A stretch of DNA of 51,695 nucleotides from Betaproteobacteria bacterium. GTDB lineage: Bacteria; Pseudomonadota; Gammaproteobacteria; Burkholderiales; Rhodocyclaceae. The DNA lies in NCBI GenBank assembly GCA_019136545.1, contig JAGVUA010000033.1, positions 1-51,695 on the forward strand, written 5' to 3'. The position numbers and the translations under genes are program-made. Below are positions 21,437 through 31,250 of the stretch, in pieces (the first letter of the stretch is position 1; every line of letters begins with the position of its first letter). The notes under the pieces are model-generated. The model did no database searches and was not told where the DNA came from. It saw only the letters and a program-made list of their open reading frames with translations.

Positions 21437-22783
21437 CTATTTCCTGATCTGCTCCAATACGTCCACCGACGGCTTCTCCAGCCGCACTTGCAGCCAGCGG
21501 CGCAGTGCGGCTCGCTGGTGCGCGCTGAGGCGCGGCGTCCCGTCGACGACCACCACCGTGGCTTCGTCCGAGCGCTCGGCGCCGCCTTCGCTGCGGGTGC
21601 CGTAGGCCAAGGTCAGGCTGCGTATCGACGGGAACTGGGCGCTGACCTCGTCGCGCAGCTGGGCGGCGTCCGGCAGCGCCGAACGCTGGGGGGCGGCGAC
21701 AAACTCGGCGAGCTTCGTTTCCAGCGCCCTGACCCGCTCGTCGGCCTGCCGCAAAGTCTTGATGCGTTCGCCTTCGAAGTCTTGGGCGAACTGGTTGCGC
21801 AGCGCGCCGACATCCACCGGCGCATCGCCGGCATGTCGCAGGCTCAAGGTGACGTTGGACAAGCCTTCGTTTCTGAGCAGGGCGGTCGCCACCTCGCGCA
21901 CTTTCTGCTCGCCGCGAGCGTTCAGCAAGACGAGGTGCAGCGTCCGCGCGGCGTTGTCGCTCTGGTAGGCGACGACATCGAGCGCCGGATCGTCGCGCAG
22001 TTGTTTGGCCACCCGCAGCACGCCCTGAGCGAACACCTCCTGGTGCACGAAACGGTAGCCGAGCCAGACGCTCGGCAGCAGCACGGCGCCGATGCCGACG
22101 GTGATGAAAACGCGGTGGCGCATGCGCGCTTCCGGCGTCACGTTGCCGCGCAGCGGCAGCTTCAGGAGTTTGGAGATTGCCAGCGTGGCGGCGGCGATGA
22201 ACACGCTGTTGATCACGAACAGGTAGAAGGCGCCGCCGAACATGTCCCAGCGCGCATGGGCCACGCCAAAGCCGGCCGTACAAAGCGGCGGCATCAGCGC
22301 GGTGGCGATCGCCACGCCAGGCAGCACGTTGGAAACGTCCTTGCGCGTCGCCGCCACCATGCCGGCGGCGCCGCCGAAGGCGGCGATCAGCACGTCCCAG
22401 AGCGTCGGCGTGGTCCGCGCCAGCAATTCGCTGCCCGGCTGGTCGAGCGGGCTGAGCGTGAAATAGAGCGTCGATGTCACCAGGCTGATGGCTGTGAACA
22501 GGCCCAGCGCGCGCATGCCGTGACGGATCAAGCTCACGTCCTGCACGGCGGCGCCGTAGCCGACGGCAATGATCGGCCCCATCAGCGGCGAGATCAGCAT
22601 CGCGCCGATGATCACCGCCGTCGAATTGACGTTCAGGCCGACCGAGGCGATCAGAATGGCAAAGAACAGCACCCACAGATTGGCGCCGACAGGTTCGCTG
22701 CCGGCGCGAATTTCGGCGTCGATGATGTCCGGGTCGTCCTGGTCCCGGCGCAGATTGAACAATTGCCTGAGCTTGCGGTCCAT
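21437..22783 (-). CDS. DUF389 (TIGR00341) membrane protein
   Basis: This 448-residue inner-membrane protein of the DUF389 family opens with a cytosolic basic stretch and about six membrane helices. The conserved NVNSTAVIIGAMLISPLMGPI segment marks the family, and VLPGVAIATALMPPLCTAGFG is its second repeat. The C-terminal 180 residues are soluble and alpha/beta. The family's function is not established; a transport or stress role has been proposed from context. It sits between pccB and pccA on the same strand, 71 and 94 bases from its neighbours, so it is likely cotranscribed. ATG at 22783 follows AAGGAGCAGACTTCG, with GGAG about 9 bases upstream. Confidence 0.9.
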   Translation of the reverse strand: MDRKLRQLFNLRRDQDDPDIIDAEIRAGSEPVGANLWVLFFAILIASVGLNVNSTAVIIGAMLISPLMGPIIAVGYGAAVQDVSLIRHGMRALGLFTAISLVTSTLYFTLSPLDQPGSELLARTTPTLWDVLIAAFGGAAGMVAATRKDVSNVLPGVAIATALMPPLCTAGFGVAHARWDMFGGAFYLFVINSVFIAAATLAISKLLKLPLRGNVTPEARMRHRVFITVGIGAVLLPSVWLGYRFVHQEVFAQGVLRVAKQLRDDPALDVVAYQSDNAARTLHLVLLNARGEQKVREVATALLRNEGLSNVTLSLRHAGDAPVDVGALRNQFAQDFEGERIKTLRQADERVRALETKLAEFVAAPQRSALPDAAQLRDEVSAQFPSIRSLTLAYGTRSEGGAERSDEATVVVVDGTPRLSAHQRAALRRWLQVRLEKPSVDVLEQIRK

Positions 22784-22877
22784 CGAAGTCTGCTCCTTCG
22801 CCTAGACGATCAAACGCCGCGGCGCGGCCAGACGCCGCCTGCCGGGGCGCCAAGCCTGGTTTTGTCGCGCATGCCGT

Positions 22878-24410
<1,533 letters not shown>

Positions 24411-24431
24411 GGCGGTCTCCTGCGAAAATGC

Positions 24432-25436
24432 CTAGAAATAGCGGTTCAGCATGTTGAGCAACTTGTGCGCGGCGGCGGCCGGCGTGACGGCGCCGGCTTC
24501 CACGGAACGCGCCAGTTCGGGCAGCGCGCCGTGTACCGCCGGGTGTTCGCGGAAGCGCCGGCGCAGGCCGGCGTCGATCATGGTCCACATCCAGTCCCGC
24601 GCCTGACGGCGCCGCTTGGCGGCCAGTTCGCCGGCGTCGGTCATCGTCTGCCGATAGTTGAGCAGCGTCTGCCAAAAGTCAGCGATGGCGGTACGCTGAA
24701 TGGCGCTGACGGTCAGCACCGGCGGCTGCCAGCGGGCCGCTGCCGGCCGCAGCATGGCCAGCGCGGCGCGCATCTGCGCCGCCGCACGCTCGGCGGCCAC
24801 CGGATCGATATCGGCCTTGTTGAAGGCCACGATGTCGGCCAGCTCGACGACGCCTTTCTTGATCGCCTGCAGGTCGTCGCCGGCGTTGGGCAGCTGCAGC
24901 AGCACGAAGCAGTCGGTCATGCCGGCGACTGTAGTTTCGCTCTGACCCACGCCGACGGTCTCGACCAGGATGACGTCGAAGCCGGCCGCCTCGCACAGCA
25001 GCAGCGCCTCGCGGGTTTTTTCGGCGACGCCGCCGAGCGAACCGGAGGACGGCGAGGGGCGAATGAAGGCCTCGGTGCGCTGGCTGAGAATCTCCATGCG
25101 CGTCTTGTCGCCGAGGATGGAGCCGCCGGTGACCGATGAGGAGGGATCGACCGCCAGCACGGCGATGCGATGGCCCTGCCCGATCAGATGCAGTCCGAAC
25201 GCCTCGATGAAGGTCGACTTGCCGACGCCGGGAACGCCGGTGATGCCGATGCGCAACGATCGGCCGGTGTGCGGCAGCAGCGTTTCGAGCAGCGCCTCGG
25301 CGCGCTGTTGATGGTCCGGCTTGATCGACTCGATCAGCGTGATCGCCTTGGCCAGCGCGCGCCGGTTGCCGCCCAGCACGCCGTCGGCGAGCGCGCGGTC
25401 TTCCGCGGACAATGCGCTTGGCGAAAAGTCAGCCAT
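24432..25436 (-). CDS. meaB: MeaB GTPase, methylmalonyl-CoA mutase chaperone
   Basis: MeaB (ArgK family) is a G3E-like GTPase that loads B12 into methylmalonyl-CoA mutase and protects it from inactivation. The 334-residue protein has the P-loop GVPGVGKS (residues 67-74), the long switch region LAVDPSSSVTGGSILGDKTR, the typical ETVGVGQSE and the base-specificity motif NKAD. It lies 23 bases downstream of the mutase. The start at 25436 falls inside a copy of the dispersed repeat, so the first residues MADFS are encoded by it, and no clear SD sequence precedes it. A second copy lies near its 3' end (24673-24697). Both copies are in the same orientation as the gene. Confidence 0.95.
   Translation of the reverse strand: MADFSPSALSAEDRALADGVLGGNRRALAKAITLIESIKPDHQQRAEALLETLLPHTGRSLRIGITGVPGVGKSTFIEAFGLHLIGQGHRIAVLAVDPSSSVTGGSILGDKTRMEILSQRTEAFIRPSPSSGSLGGVAEKTREALLLCEAAGFDVILVETVGVGQSETTVAGMTDCFVLLQLPNAGDDLQAIKKGVVELADIVAFNKADIDPVAAERAAAQMRAALAMLRPAAARWQPPVLTVSAIQRTAIADFWQTLLNYRQTMTDAGELAAKRRRQARDWMWTMIDAGLRRRFREHPAVHGALPELARSVEAGAVTPAAAAHKLLNMLNRYF
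24673..24697 (-). repeat. 25-bp dispersed element near the 3' end of meaB
   Basis: 5' block AGCGTACCGCCATCG, two changes from the best copy, then CTGACTTTTG. Read in the gene as RTAIADF, matching the RTAMADF of the copy at the meaB start. Confidence 0.55.
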
Positions 25437-25447
25437 GGCGGTGCGCC
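25423..25447 (-). repeat. 25-bp dispersed element spanning the meaB start codon
   Basis: 5' block GGCGCACCGCCATGG and CTGACTTTTC. The ATG of meaB (25436-25434) is part of the block, and codons 2-4 (Ala-Asp-Phe) are read from the core. Confidence 0.55.
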
Positions 25448-25459
25448 GATCCGGGCCGC

Positions 25460-27625
25460 CTAGGCGTCGCGCGGCGCGCGCTGGCCGCAGATGGCGCGCA
25501 GCACCTTGTGCGCGGCCTCGGGAATCGGCGTGCCGGGCCCGAAGATGCCGGCGACGCCGGCCTGCTCGAGAAAGGCGTAGTCCTGTGCCGGCACCACGCC
25601 GCCGACGAAGACGACGATGTCGGAGGCACCTTCCTGCTTCAGCGCCGCGATCAGCTGCGGCACCAGCGTCTTGTGGCCGGCGGCCAGCGTCGAAATGCCG
25701 ATGGCGTGGACATCGTTTTCCATCGCCTGACGCGCCGCTTCCTCGGGTGTCTGGAACAGCGGGCCGACGTCGACGTCGAAGCCGAGGTCGGCAAAGGCCG
25801 TCGCCACCACTTTGGCGCCGCGGTCGTGGCCATCCTGGCCGAGCTTGGCGACCATGATGCGCGGCCGCCGGCCTTCTTGGGCGATGAAAGTTTCGACCTG
25901 TTCCAGCAAGGATTTCATGCTTTCCCCCTCCCCGAAGGCCGCGCGATAGACGCCGCTCACCGTCTGGTGGCTGGCGCGATGGCGGCCGTAGGCCTTTTCC
26001 AGCGCGTCGGAAATCTCGCCGACTGTCGCTCTTAGCCGGGTGGCCTTGATCGCCAGATCGAGCAGGTTGCCGGTGCCGTTCTTCGCCGCTTCGGTCAGCG
26101 CGTCGAGCGCGGCCTGCGTCGCCGCCTGATCGCGCGTCGCCTTGATCTTCTGCAAGCGGGCGATCTGCGCCTCGCGCACGGCGTGGTTGTCGATGTCGAG
26201 GATGTCGATCGGCGCCTCTTCCTCGAGCTTGTACTTGTTCACGCCGACGATGACGTCCTGGCCGGAGTCGATGCGCGCCTGCTTTTCGGCGGCGCATTTC
26301 TCGATCTGCAGCTTGGCCCAGCCGGTCTCGACGGCGTGGGTCATGCCGCCCATCTTCTCGACATCCTCGATGATCTGCCAGGCCGCGTCGGCCATGTCCT
26401 GGGTTAGCTTCTCCATCATGTAGCTGCCGGCCCAGGGGTCGATGACCTGGCAGATGTGGGTTTCTTCCTGGATCAGGATCTGGGTGTTGCGGGCGATGCG
26501 CGCGGAAAACTCGGTGGGCAGCGCGATGGCTTCGTCGAAGGCGTTGGTGTGCAGCGATTGCGTGCCGCCGAACACCGCCGCCATCGCCTCGATGGTCGTG
26601 CGTACGACGTTGTTGTACGGGTCCTGCTCGGTCAGCGACCAGCCGGAGGTCTGGCAATGCGTGCGCAGCATCAGCGATTTCGGATTCTTCGCCCCGAACT
26701 GCTTCATGATGCGCCACCAGAGCAGGCGCGCGGCGCGCAGCTTGGCGACTTCGAGGTAGAAGTTCATGCCGATGCCGAAGAAGAAGCTCAGCCGGCCGGC
26801 GAAGGCATCGACGTCGAGGCCTTTGGCCATCGCCGTGCGCACGTACTCCATGCCGTCGGCGAGCGTGAATGCCAGTTCCAGCGTCTGCGTCGCGCCGGCT
26901 TCCTGGATGTGGTAGCCGGAGATCGAGATCGAGTTGAACTTCGGCATGTGGCTGGCCGTATAGCCGATGATGTCGGCGATGATGCGCATCGACGGCTCGG
27001 GCGGGTAGATGTAGGTGTTGCGGACCATGAACTCCTTGAGGATGTCGTTCTGGATGGTCCCGGCCAACTGATCCTGCGGCACGCCCTGTTCCTCGGCGGC
27101 GATCACGTAGCCCGCCAGCACCGGCAGCACGGCGCCGTTCATGGTCATCGAGACCGACACCTGGTCGAGCGGGATGCCGTCGAACAGGATCTTCATGTCC
27201 TCGACCGAGTCGATCGCCACCCCCGCCTTGCCGACGTCGCCGACCACGCGCGGATGGTCGGAGTCGTAGCCGCGATGCGTCGCCAGGTCGAAGGCCACCG
27301 ACACGCCCTGCGCGCCGGCGGCCAGCGCCTTGCGGTAGAAGGCGTTGGAGGCCTCGGCGGTGGAGAAGCCGGCGTACTGGCGGATGGTCCAGGGGCGCGC
27401 CGCGTACATGGTCGGCTGCGGGCCGCGCAGGAAAGGCTCGAAGCCCGGCAGCGTATCGGCGAAGGGCAGGTCGGCCGTATCGGCCTTGGTGTAGAGCGCC
27501 TTCACCGTCAGGCCTTCGGGCGTCCGCCAGTCGAGCCTGGCCACATCGCCCCCGGGGGCGGCCTTGGCCGCCGCCTTGGTCCATGCCTCGGTGCCCGGAA
27601 TGCTCGCATCAGGATACTTGCTCAT
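25460..27625 (-). CDS. scpA: Methylmalonyl-CoA mutase, single-chain
   Basis: This B12 enzyme rearranges (R)-methylmalonyl-CoA to succinyl-CoA, joining propionyl-CoA oxidation to the TCA cycle, in the cytosol. The chain has 721 residues, like E. coli ScpA (about 714), so it should form a homodimer. The TIM-barrel half includes [20 protein letters not shown], and the C-terminal B12 domain has DGHDRG with the cobalt ligand His600. ATG at 27625 has GGAGGAG 8 bases upstream. An upstream frame extension into the divergent gntR gene is spurious. It heads the mutase-meaB-pccB-DUF389-pccA unit and shares a 90-base divergent control region with the GntR gene. Confidence 0.97.
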   Translation of the reverse strand: MSKYPDASIPGTEAWTKAAAKAAPGGDVARLDWRTPEGLTVKALYTKADTADLPFADTLPGFEPFLRGPQPTMYAARPWTIRQYAGFSTAEASNAFYRKALAAGAQGVSVAFDLATHRGYDSDHPRVVGDVGKAGVAIDSVEDMKILFDGIPLDQVSVSMTMNGAVLPVLAGYVIAAEEQGVPQDQLAGTIQNDILKEFMVRNTYIYPPEPSMRIIADIIGYTASHMPKFNSISISGYHIQEAGATQTLELAFTLADGMEYVRTAMAKGLDVDAFAGRLSFFFGIGMNFYLEVAKLRAARLLWWRIMKQFGAKNPKSLMLRTHCQTSGWSLTEQDPYNNVVRTTIEAMAAVFGGTQSLHTNAFDEAIALPTEFSARIARNTQILIQEETHICQVIDPWAGSYMMEKLTQDMADAAWQIIEDVEKMGGMTHAVETGWAKLQIEKCAAEKQARIDSGQDVIVGVNKYKLEEEAPIDILDIDNHAVREAQIARLQKIKATRDQAATQAALDALTEAAKNGTGNLLDLAIKATRLRATVGEISDALEKAYGRHRASHQTVSGVYRAAFGEGESMKSLLEQVETFIAQEGRRPRIMVAKLGQDGHDRGAKVVATAFADLGFDVDVGPLFQTPEEAARQAMENDVHAIGISTLAAGHKTLVPQLIAALKQEGASDIVVFVGGVVPAQDYAFLEQAGVAGIFGPGTPIPEAAHKVLRAICGQRAPRDA

Positions 27626-27675
27626 GTTCCGCTCCTCCGGCGCTCGCCGGTCATCATAAAGGGTGCCCGACGGGC

Positions 27676-27725
27676 TTGACATCTTGCTGTCTCGCATAAT
27701 ACTGTATCCATAATTATGAATGCAA
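27676..27725. promoter_or_regulatory. Divergent promoter/operator region between the mutase unit and gntR
   Basis: Toward the mutase, TTGCAT (27725-27720) and TATTAT (27701-27696) are 18 bases apart on the minus strand. Toward gntR, TTGACA (27676-27681) has a weak -10 TACTGT at 18 bases, which would leave gntR with almost no leader. Two nested palindromes cover both: CATAAT-12-ATTATG (27695-27718) and the perfect CATAATTATG (27709-27718) on the gntR start codon. They are likely operator sites for the GntR protein (inference). Confidence 0.5.
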
Positions 27726-28381
27726 GACGGGATAGCCTGGCTGCGCCGGCCCTCTACGAACAAGTCGCCGAACGGCTGCGCACCCGCATTTTCGCCCACG
27801 AGCTGGCGCCCGGCGCCCGGGTGGACGAGCAAGCGCTGGCGGAGGAATACGGTATCTCCCGCACGCCCCTGCGCGAAGCGCTCAAGGTCCTGGCCTCGGA
27901 GGGCCTGGTGACGCTCAAGCCGCACCGCGGCTGCTACGTCACCGAACTGTCGGAGCGGGATCTGGACGAGATTTTCCCGGTCATGGCCCTGCTGGAGGGT
28001 CGTTGCGCAGCGGAGGCCGCCGCCAAGGCGTCGCCGGCCGACATCGCCCGCCTGTCGGAAATCCACGAGGCGCTGGAGCAGCACGCTGCCGCCAACGATG
28101 CCGATCGATTCTTCGATGCCAACCAGAGGTTCCACAGCGCCTTGCAGGAACTTGCCGGCAACAACTGGTTGCGGCAACTGATCGAGGAAACCCGCAAGTT
28201 CATCAAGTTAACCCGACGCGACTCGCTGAACCTCGAGGGTCGGCTGAAACAGTCCCTGAACGAACATCGGGCCATTCTGGCGGCGATTCGTCGGGGCGAT
28301 GCCGATCTGGCCGCTGCTCTGATGCACGACCATATCCTGTCCGGACGTACCGCGGTGGCCCATCTGCAGACTGCCCGGTAG
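27716..28381 (+). CDS. GntR-family (FCD) transcriptional regulator
   Basis: This 221-residue DNA-binding regulator has an N-terminal winged helix (residues 10-78: [21 protein letters not shown], then [21 protein letters not shown], the typical GntR recognition helix) and a C-terminal FCD helical ligand-binding domain (about 85-215) with the acidic/His residues typical of small organic-acid binding. It is divergent from the methylmalonyl-CoA mutase unit and is the obvious candidate controller of it. The ligand could be propionate, methylmalonate, 2-methylcitrate or another acid; none is shown by the sequence. The start lies inside the palindrome CATAATTATG, suggesting autorepression. Confidence 0.92.
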   Translation: MNARRDSLAAPALYEQVAERLRTRIFAHELAPGARVDEQALAEEYGISRTPLREALKVLASEGLVTLKPHRGCYVTELSERDLDEIFPVMALLEGRCAAEAAAKASPADIARLSEIHEALEQHAAANDADRFFDANQRFHSALQELAGNNWLRQLIEETRKFIKLTRRDSLNLEGRLKQSLNEHRAILAAIRRGDADLAAALMHDHILSGRTAVAHLQTAR

Positions 28382-28468
28382 CCGATCGCCGGTTTCATGG
28401 CGGTGCGACAAGACATCGCGCCTCCGGTCTGCGAGAATGAGTTTTTTCGACCGTCGCAGGAGGTCTTC

Positions 28469-28675
28469 ATGGCCCAGAATGACCCGCAGTGGCAGTTGCA
28501 GCCCGGAGTCGTCATGAACGAACAGGTGGCAGCGGACGTTGCCAGGATTGCCTGTGCGCTCAAGTCGCTCTCGATGTACACAAGCTTAGTTCTGGAACGG
28601 GACGATTGTCCCGCGGACTTGCATGAAGTCGTCGACGAGGGCGTCGCAGCGATCGGCAGGGTGTTTGTCTGGTAA
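28469..28675 (+). CDS. Small hypothetical protein upstream of SQR
   Basis: This 68-residue protein starts at an ATG preceded by AGGAGG with a 7-base spacer, which is a strong start. It has no signal peptide or membrane helix. Two predicted helices are visible (EQVAADVARIACALKSLSMY and HEVVDEGVAAIGRVF), with two cysteines (one in IACAL, one in DDCPADL). I do not recognise a family. It lies 34 bases upstream of the sulfide:quinone reductase gene on the same strand and is probably cotranscribed with it. Confidence 0.65.
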   Translation: MAQNDPQWQLQPGVVMNEQVAADVARIACALKSLSMYTSLVLERDDCPADLHEVVDEGVAAIGRVFVW

Positions 28676-28709
28676 CCAGTCAGGCCATCTAGTCAGAGGA
28701 GGAAACGAC

Positions 28710-29978
28710 ATGGCTCACGTGGTAATTCTCGGGGCGGGCATCGGCGGCCTCAATGCCGCCTACGACATGAAGGAAAAGTTGCGCCCGCAGGACAGCGTCA
28801 CCGTCATCAGCGAAAACCCCTACTTCCAGTTCACGCCTTCCAATCCGTGGCTGGCGGTGAATTGGCGCAGCCGCGACGACATCACTTTCAGCATGGCGCC
28901 TTACCTGGAAAAGAAGGGTATCAAGCTGATCGCCGCCGCCGCCAAACGTGTGCATCCAGAGAAGAACGAGGTGGAAATGGCCGACGGGACCACGGTCGGC
29001 TACGATTACCTGATCATCGCTACCGGACCCAAACTGGCCTTTGACGAAGTCGAGGGTGCCGGCCCGGAACATCACACCAACTCCATCTGTACCGTCAATC
29101 ACGCCGAACAAGCCGCGAAGCGTTGGGAGGCTTTCGTCACGGACCCAGGTGAAGCCATCGTCGGCGCGTTCCAGGGCGCCTCCTGCTATGGTCCGGCCTA
29201 CGAGTTCGCCATGATCATGGATACCGACCTGCGCCGGCGCAAGATACGCAGCAAGGTGCCGATGACCTTCGTCACCGCGGAACCCTACATCGGCCACCTG
29301 GGCCTCGGCGGCGTCGGCGATTCGAAGGGCATGATGGAATCGGTGCTGCGCGACAAGCACATCAAGTGGATCTGCAACGCCAAGGTCACCAAGATCGAGG
29401 CGGGCAAGATGCACGTCGTCGAGCACAACGACGACGGCAGCGTGAAGAAGGAGCACGACCTGACCTTCAAGTACTCGATGATGCTGCCCGCCTTCAAGGG
29501 CGTCGACGCCGTCTTCGGCATCGAGGGGCTGACCAATCCGCGCGGCTTCATCGTCATCGACCCGTTCCAGCGCAATCCGAAATACCAGAACATCTACTCG
29601 ATCGGCGTCTGCGTCGCCATCCCGCCCGTCGAAGCGACGCCGGTGCCCACCGGCACGCCCAAGACCGGCTACATGATCGAATCGATGGTCACGGCGACGG
29701 TGCACAACATCCGCAACGCCATCGACGGCAAGGAGCCCGATCGGAAAGCCACCTGGAATGCGGTGTGCCTCGCCGACTTCGGCGACAACGGCGCCGCCTT
29801 TGTCGCTCTTCCGCAGATCCCGCCGCGCAACGTCAACTGGTTCAAGAAAGGCAAATGGGTGCATCTGGCCAAAATCGGCTTCGAAAAATACTTCATCCGC
29901 AAGATGAAGAAAGGCAATACCGAGCCGGTCTATGAGAAGTACGTCCTCAAGATGATGGGCGTCACGAGGCTGCACTGA
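28710..29978 (+). CDS. sqr: Sulfide:quinone oxidoreductase
   Basis: This membrane-associated flavoprotein oxidises sulfide to polysulfide or sulfur and passes electrons to quinone. The 422 residues begin with a GxGxxG FAD fold (VVILGAGIGGLNAA). All three catalytic cysteines are where they occur in the Acidithiobacillus ferrooxidans enzyme: Cys127 (NSICTV), Cys159 (GASCYGPAYEF) and Cys353 (WNAVCLAD), against 128, 160 and 356 there. The C-terminal amphipathic membrane-anchoring region (YFIRKMK...YEKYVLKMMG) is intact. ATG at 28710 has AGAGGAGG about 6 bases upstream. The lack of a signal peptide is normal for SQR. Confidence 0.93.
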   Translation: MAHVVILGAGIGGLNAAYDMKEKLRPQDSVTVISENPYFQFTPSNPWLAVNWRSRDDITFSMAPYLEKKGIKLIAAAAKRVHPEKNEVEMADGTTVGYDYLIIATGPKLAFDEVEGAGPEHHTNSICTVNHAEQAAKRWEAFVTDPGEAIVGAFQGASCYGPAYEFAMIMDTDLRRRKIRSKVPMTFVTAEPYIGHLGLGGVGDSKGMMESVLRDKHIKWICNAKVTKIEAGKMHVVEHNDDGSVKKEHDLTFKYSMMLPAFKGVDAVFGIEGLTNPRGFIVIDPFQRNPKYQNIYSIGVCVAIPPVEATPVPTGTPKTGYMIESMVTATVHNIRNAIDGKEPDRKATWNAVCLADFGDNGAAFVALPQIPPRNVNWFKKGKWVHLAKIGFEKYFIRKMKKGNTEPVYEKYVLKMMGVTRLH

Positions 29979-30008
29979 GGCCTGCGCCAGGGCCTGCGCT
30001 GAACTCGG

Positions 30009-30782
30009 TTGGGCGACATCCTGATCAGCCGTGACGGCGGCATCGCCACCGTCACGCTCGCCAATCCCGGCAAGCTCAATGCCGTCGACGCCGCCATGTG
30101 GCGCCGGCTGGCAGCGGCCATGGCCGGTCTCGACGGCGACGAGACGCTGCGCGCGGTCGTCGTGCGCGGCGACGGTGCGGCGTTCGCCGCCGGCGGCGAC
30201 CTCGAGGAGTTCAGCGAGGCGCGCGACACGCCCGACAAGGCGCTGGCCTATCACCACGCGGTCGGCCGTGCGCTCGACGCGCTGGCCGCATGCCGGCACC
30301 CGACGGTCGCGCTCGTTCACGGGCCGTGCGTCGGCGGCGGCCTGGCGATCGCCTGCGCTTGCGACCTGCGCATCGCCGGCGAATCGGCCCGCTTCGGCGC
30401 GCCGATCGGCAAACTCGGCTTTTCCATGTACCCCGGCGAAATCGCTCTGCTGCTTTCCCTGGTCGGCCCGGCCGTGGTCAAGGAGATCCTGCTCGAGGGC
30501 CGGTTGCTGACTGCGCGCCACGCGCTCGAGAAGGGCTTGGTCACGCGCGTGGTCGGCGACGCCGAGGTCGACGACGAGGCGTATGCCACGGCCCGGCGCA
30601 TCGCCGCCGGCGCGCCGCTGGTCGCCCGCTGGCACAAGCAGTGGATCGCCCGGCTGCAGGATACGGCGCCTTTGACGCCCGACGAGCGGCGCGCATCCTT
30701 CGCCTTTCTCGACACCGCCGACTATCGCGAGGGCATGGCCGCCTTCCGCGAGAAGCGGCCGCCGCGCTTCACCGGCAAGTAA
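30009..30782 (+). CDS. Enoyl-CoA hydratase/isomerase family protein
   Basis: This 257-residue crotonase-fold enzyme acts on acyl-CoA thioesters. Oxyanion-hole segments are FAAGGDLEEF and GPCVGGGLAIACACDLRIA, both typical of the family. The segment GKLGFSMYPGEIALL differs from classical hydratases, where a catalytic Glu lies in this region; Glu in PGE may serve. The exact substrate cannot be called. The start is a TTG at 30009 (reading GDILISRDGG next), with no strong SD, 30 bases after the SQR stop. It is followed by the dsrE-like gene 15 bases downstream, so the SQR, hydratase and DsrE genes may form one transcript. Confidence 0.82.
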   Translation: MGDILISRDGGIATVTLANPGKLNAVDAAMWRRLAAAMAGLDGDETLRAVVVRGDGAAFAAGGDLEEFSEARDTPDKALAYHHAVGRALDALAACRHPTVALVHGPCVGGGLAIACACDLRIAGESARFGAPIGKLGFSMYPGEIALLLSLVGPAVVKEILLEGRLLTARHALEKGLVTRVVGDAEVDDEAYATARRIAAGAPLVARWHKQWIARLQDTAPLTPDERRASFAFLDTADYREGMAAFREKRPPRFTGK

Positions 30783-30797
30783 TCGGAGCGCCATGTA

Positions 30798-31250
30798 ATG
30801 CGTCGATTCCTGATCCTGTTGGCTGCGCTGGCGTCATTGCTGGCGGCCCCGGTGTCGGCCGCCGGTTCGAAAGTCAGTGGCGGCACAGCGCCGAAAGCGC
30901 TCGACCGTGTGGACCGTGTGGTCGTCCAGATCAACGAGGACGACTCGAAGAAATGGCACGCCGTGCTCGCCAACATCCACAACATTCAGGCCGAGTTGGG
31001 CGCCGGCAACGTCAGGATCGCCGTCGTCGTCATCGGCCCCGGCCTGGGCATGCTGATGGCCGACGCGCTGACCGCCAACGGCGTGCAGGACGCGATGGCG
31101 GCGGGCGTCGAATTCGTCGCCTGCGGCAATTCCATGAAGGCGCTGAAGATCGACAAGGCCGATCTGATCGATGGCGTGGGCGTCACCGTGGCCGGCTACG
31201 TCGAGCTGATCCGCCGGCAACGGCAGGGCTGGGCCTACCTGCGGCCATGA
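30798..31250 (+). CDS. Secreted DsrE-family protein
   Basis: This 150-residue protein has a signal peptide (MRRFLILLAALASLLAAPVSA) and a DsrE/DsrF-like domain. The single Cys109 (FVACGNSM) is in the place of the DsrE-like persulfide cysteine. DsrE proteins relay sulfur as protein persulfide. A periplasmic version next to SQR could accept polysulfide sulfur (inference). Residues 24-32 (SKVSGGTAP), just after the signal peptide, are encoded by a copy of the dispersed repeat that lacks three bases and so keeps frame. The stop overlaps the next ATG (ATGA). An ATG at 30798 is favoured by the signal peptide. Confidence 0.85.
   Translation: MRRFLILLAALASLLAAPVSAAGSKVSGGTAPKALDRVDRVVVQINEDDSKKWHAVLANIHNIQAELGAGNVRIAVVVIGPGLGMLMADALTANGVQDAMAAGVEFVACGNSMKALKIDKADLIDGVGVTVAGYVELIRRQRQGWAYLRP
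30868..30889 (-). repeat. Dispersed element, 22-bp variant inside the dsrE-like gene
   Basis: 5' block GCTGTGCCGCCA followed directly by CTGACTTTCG; the three bases preceding the core in other copies are missing. It is antisense to the gene and read as SKVSGGTAP. Confidence 0.55.

Noticed and set aside
21366-22853. N-terminal extension of pccA through the DUF389 region
   Set aside because: The frame is open but unlike any biotin carboxylase; the DUF389 gene occupies this DNA and pccA begins at 21365 with the normal MFKKILIANRGEIA.
25437-27584. N-terminal extension of meaB across the mutase gene
   Set aside because: Arg/Gly-rich shadow of the mutase; the MeaB fold starts right after 25436.
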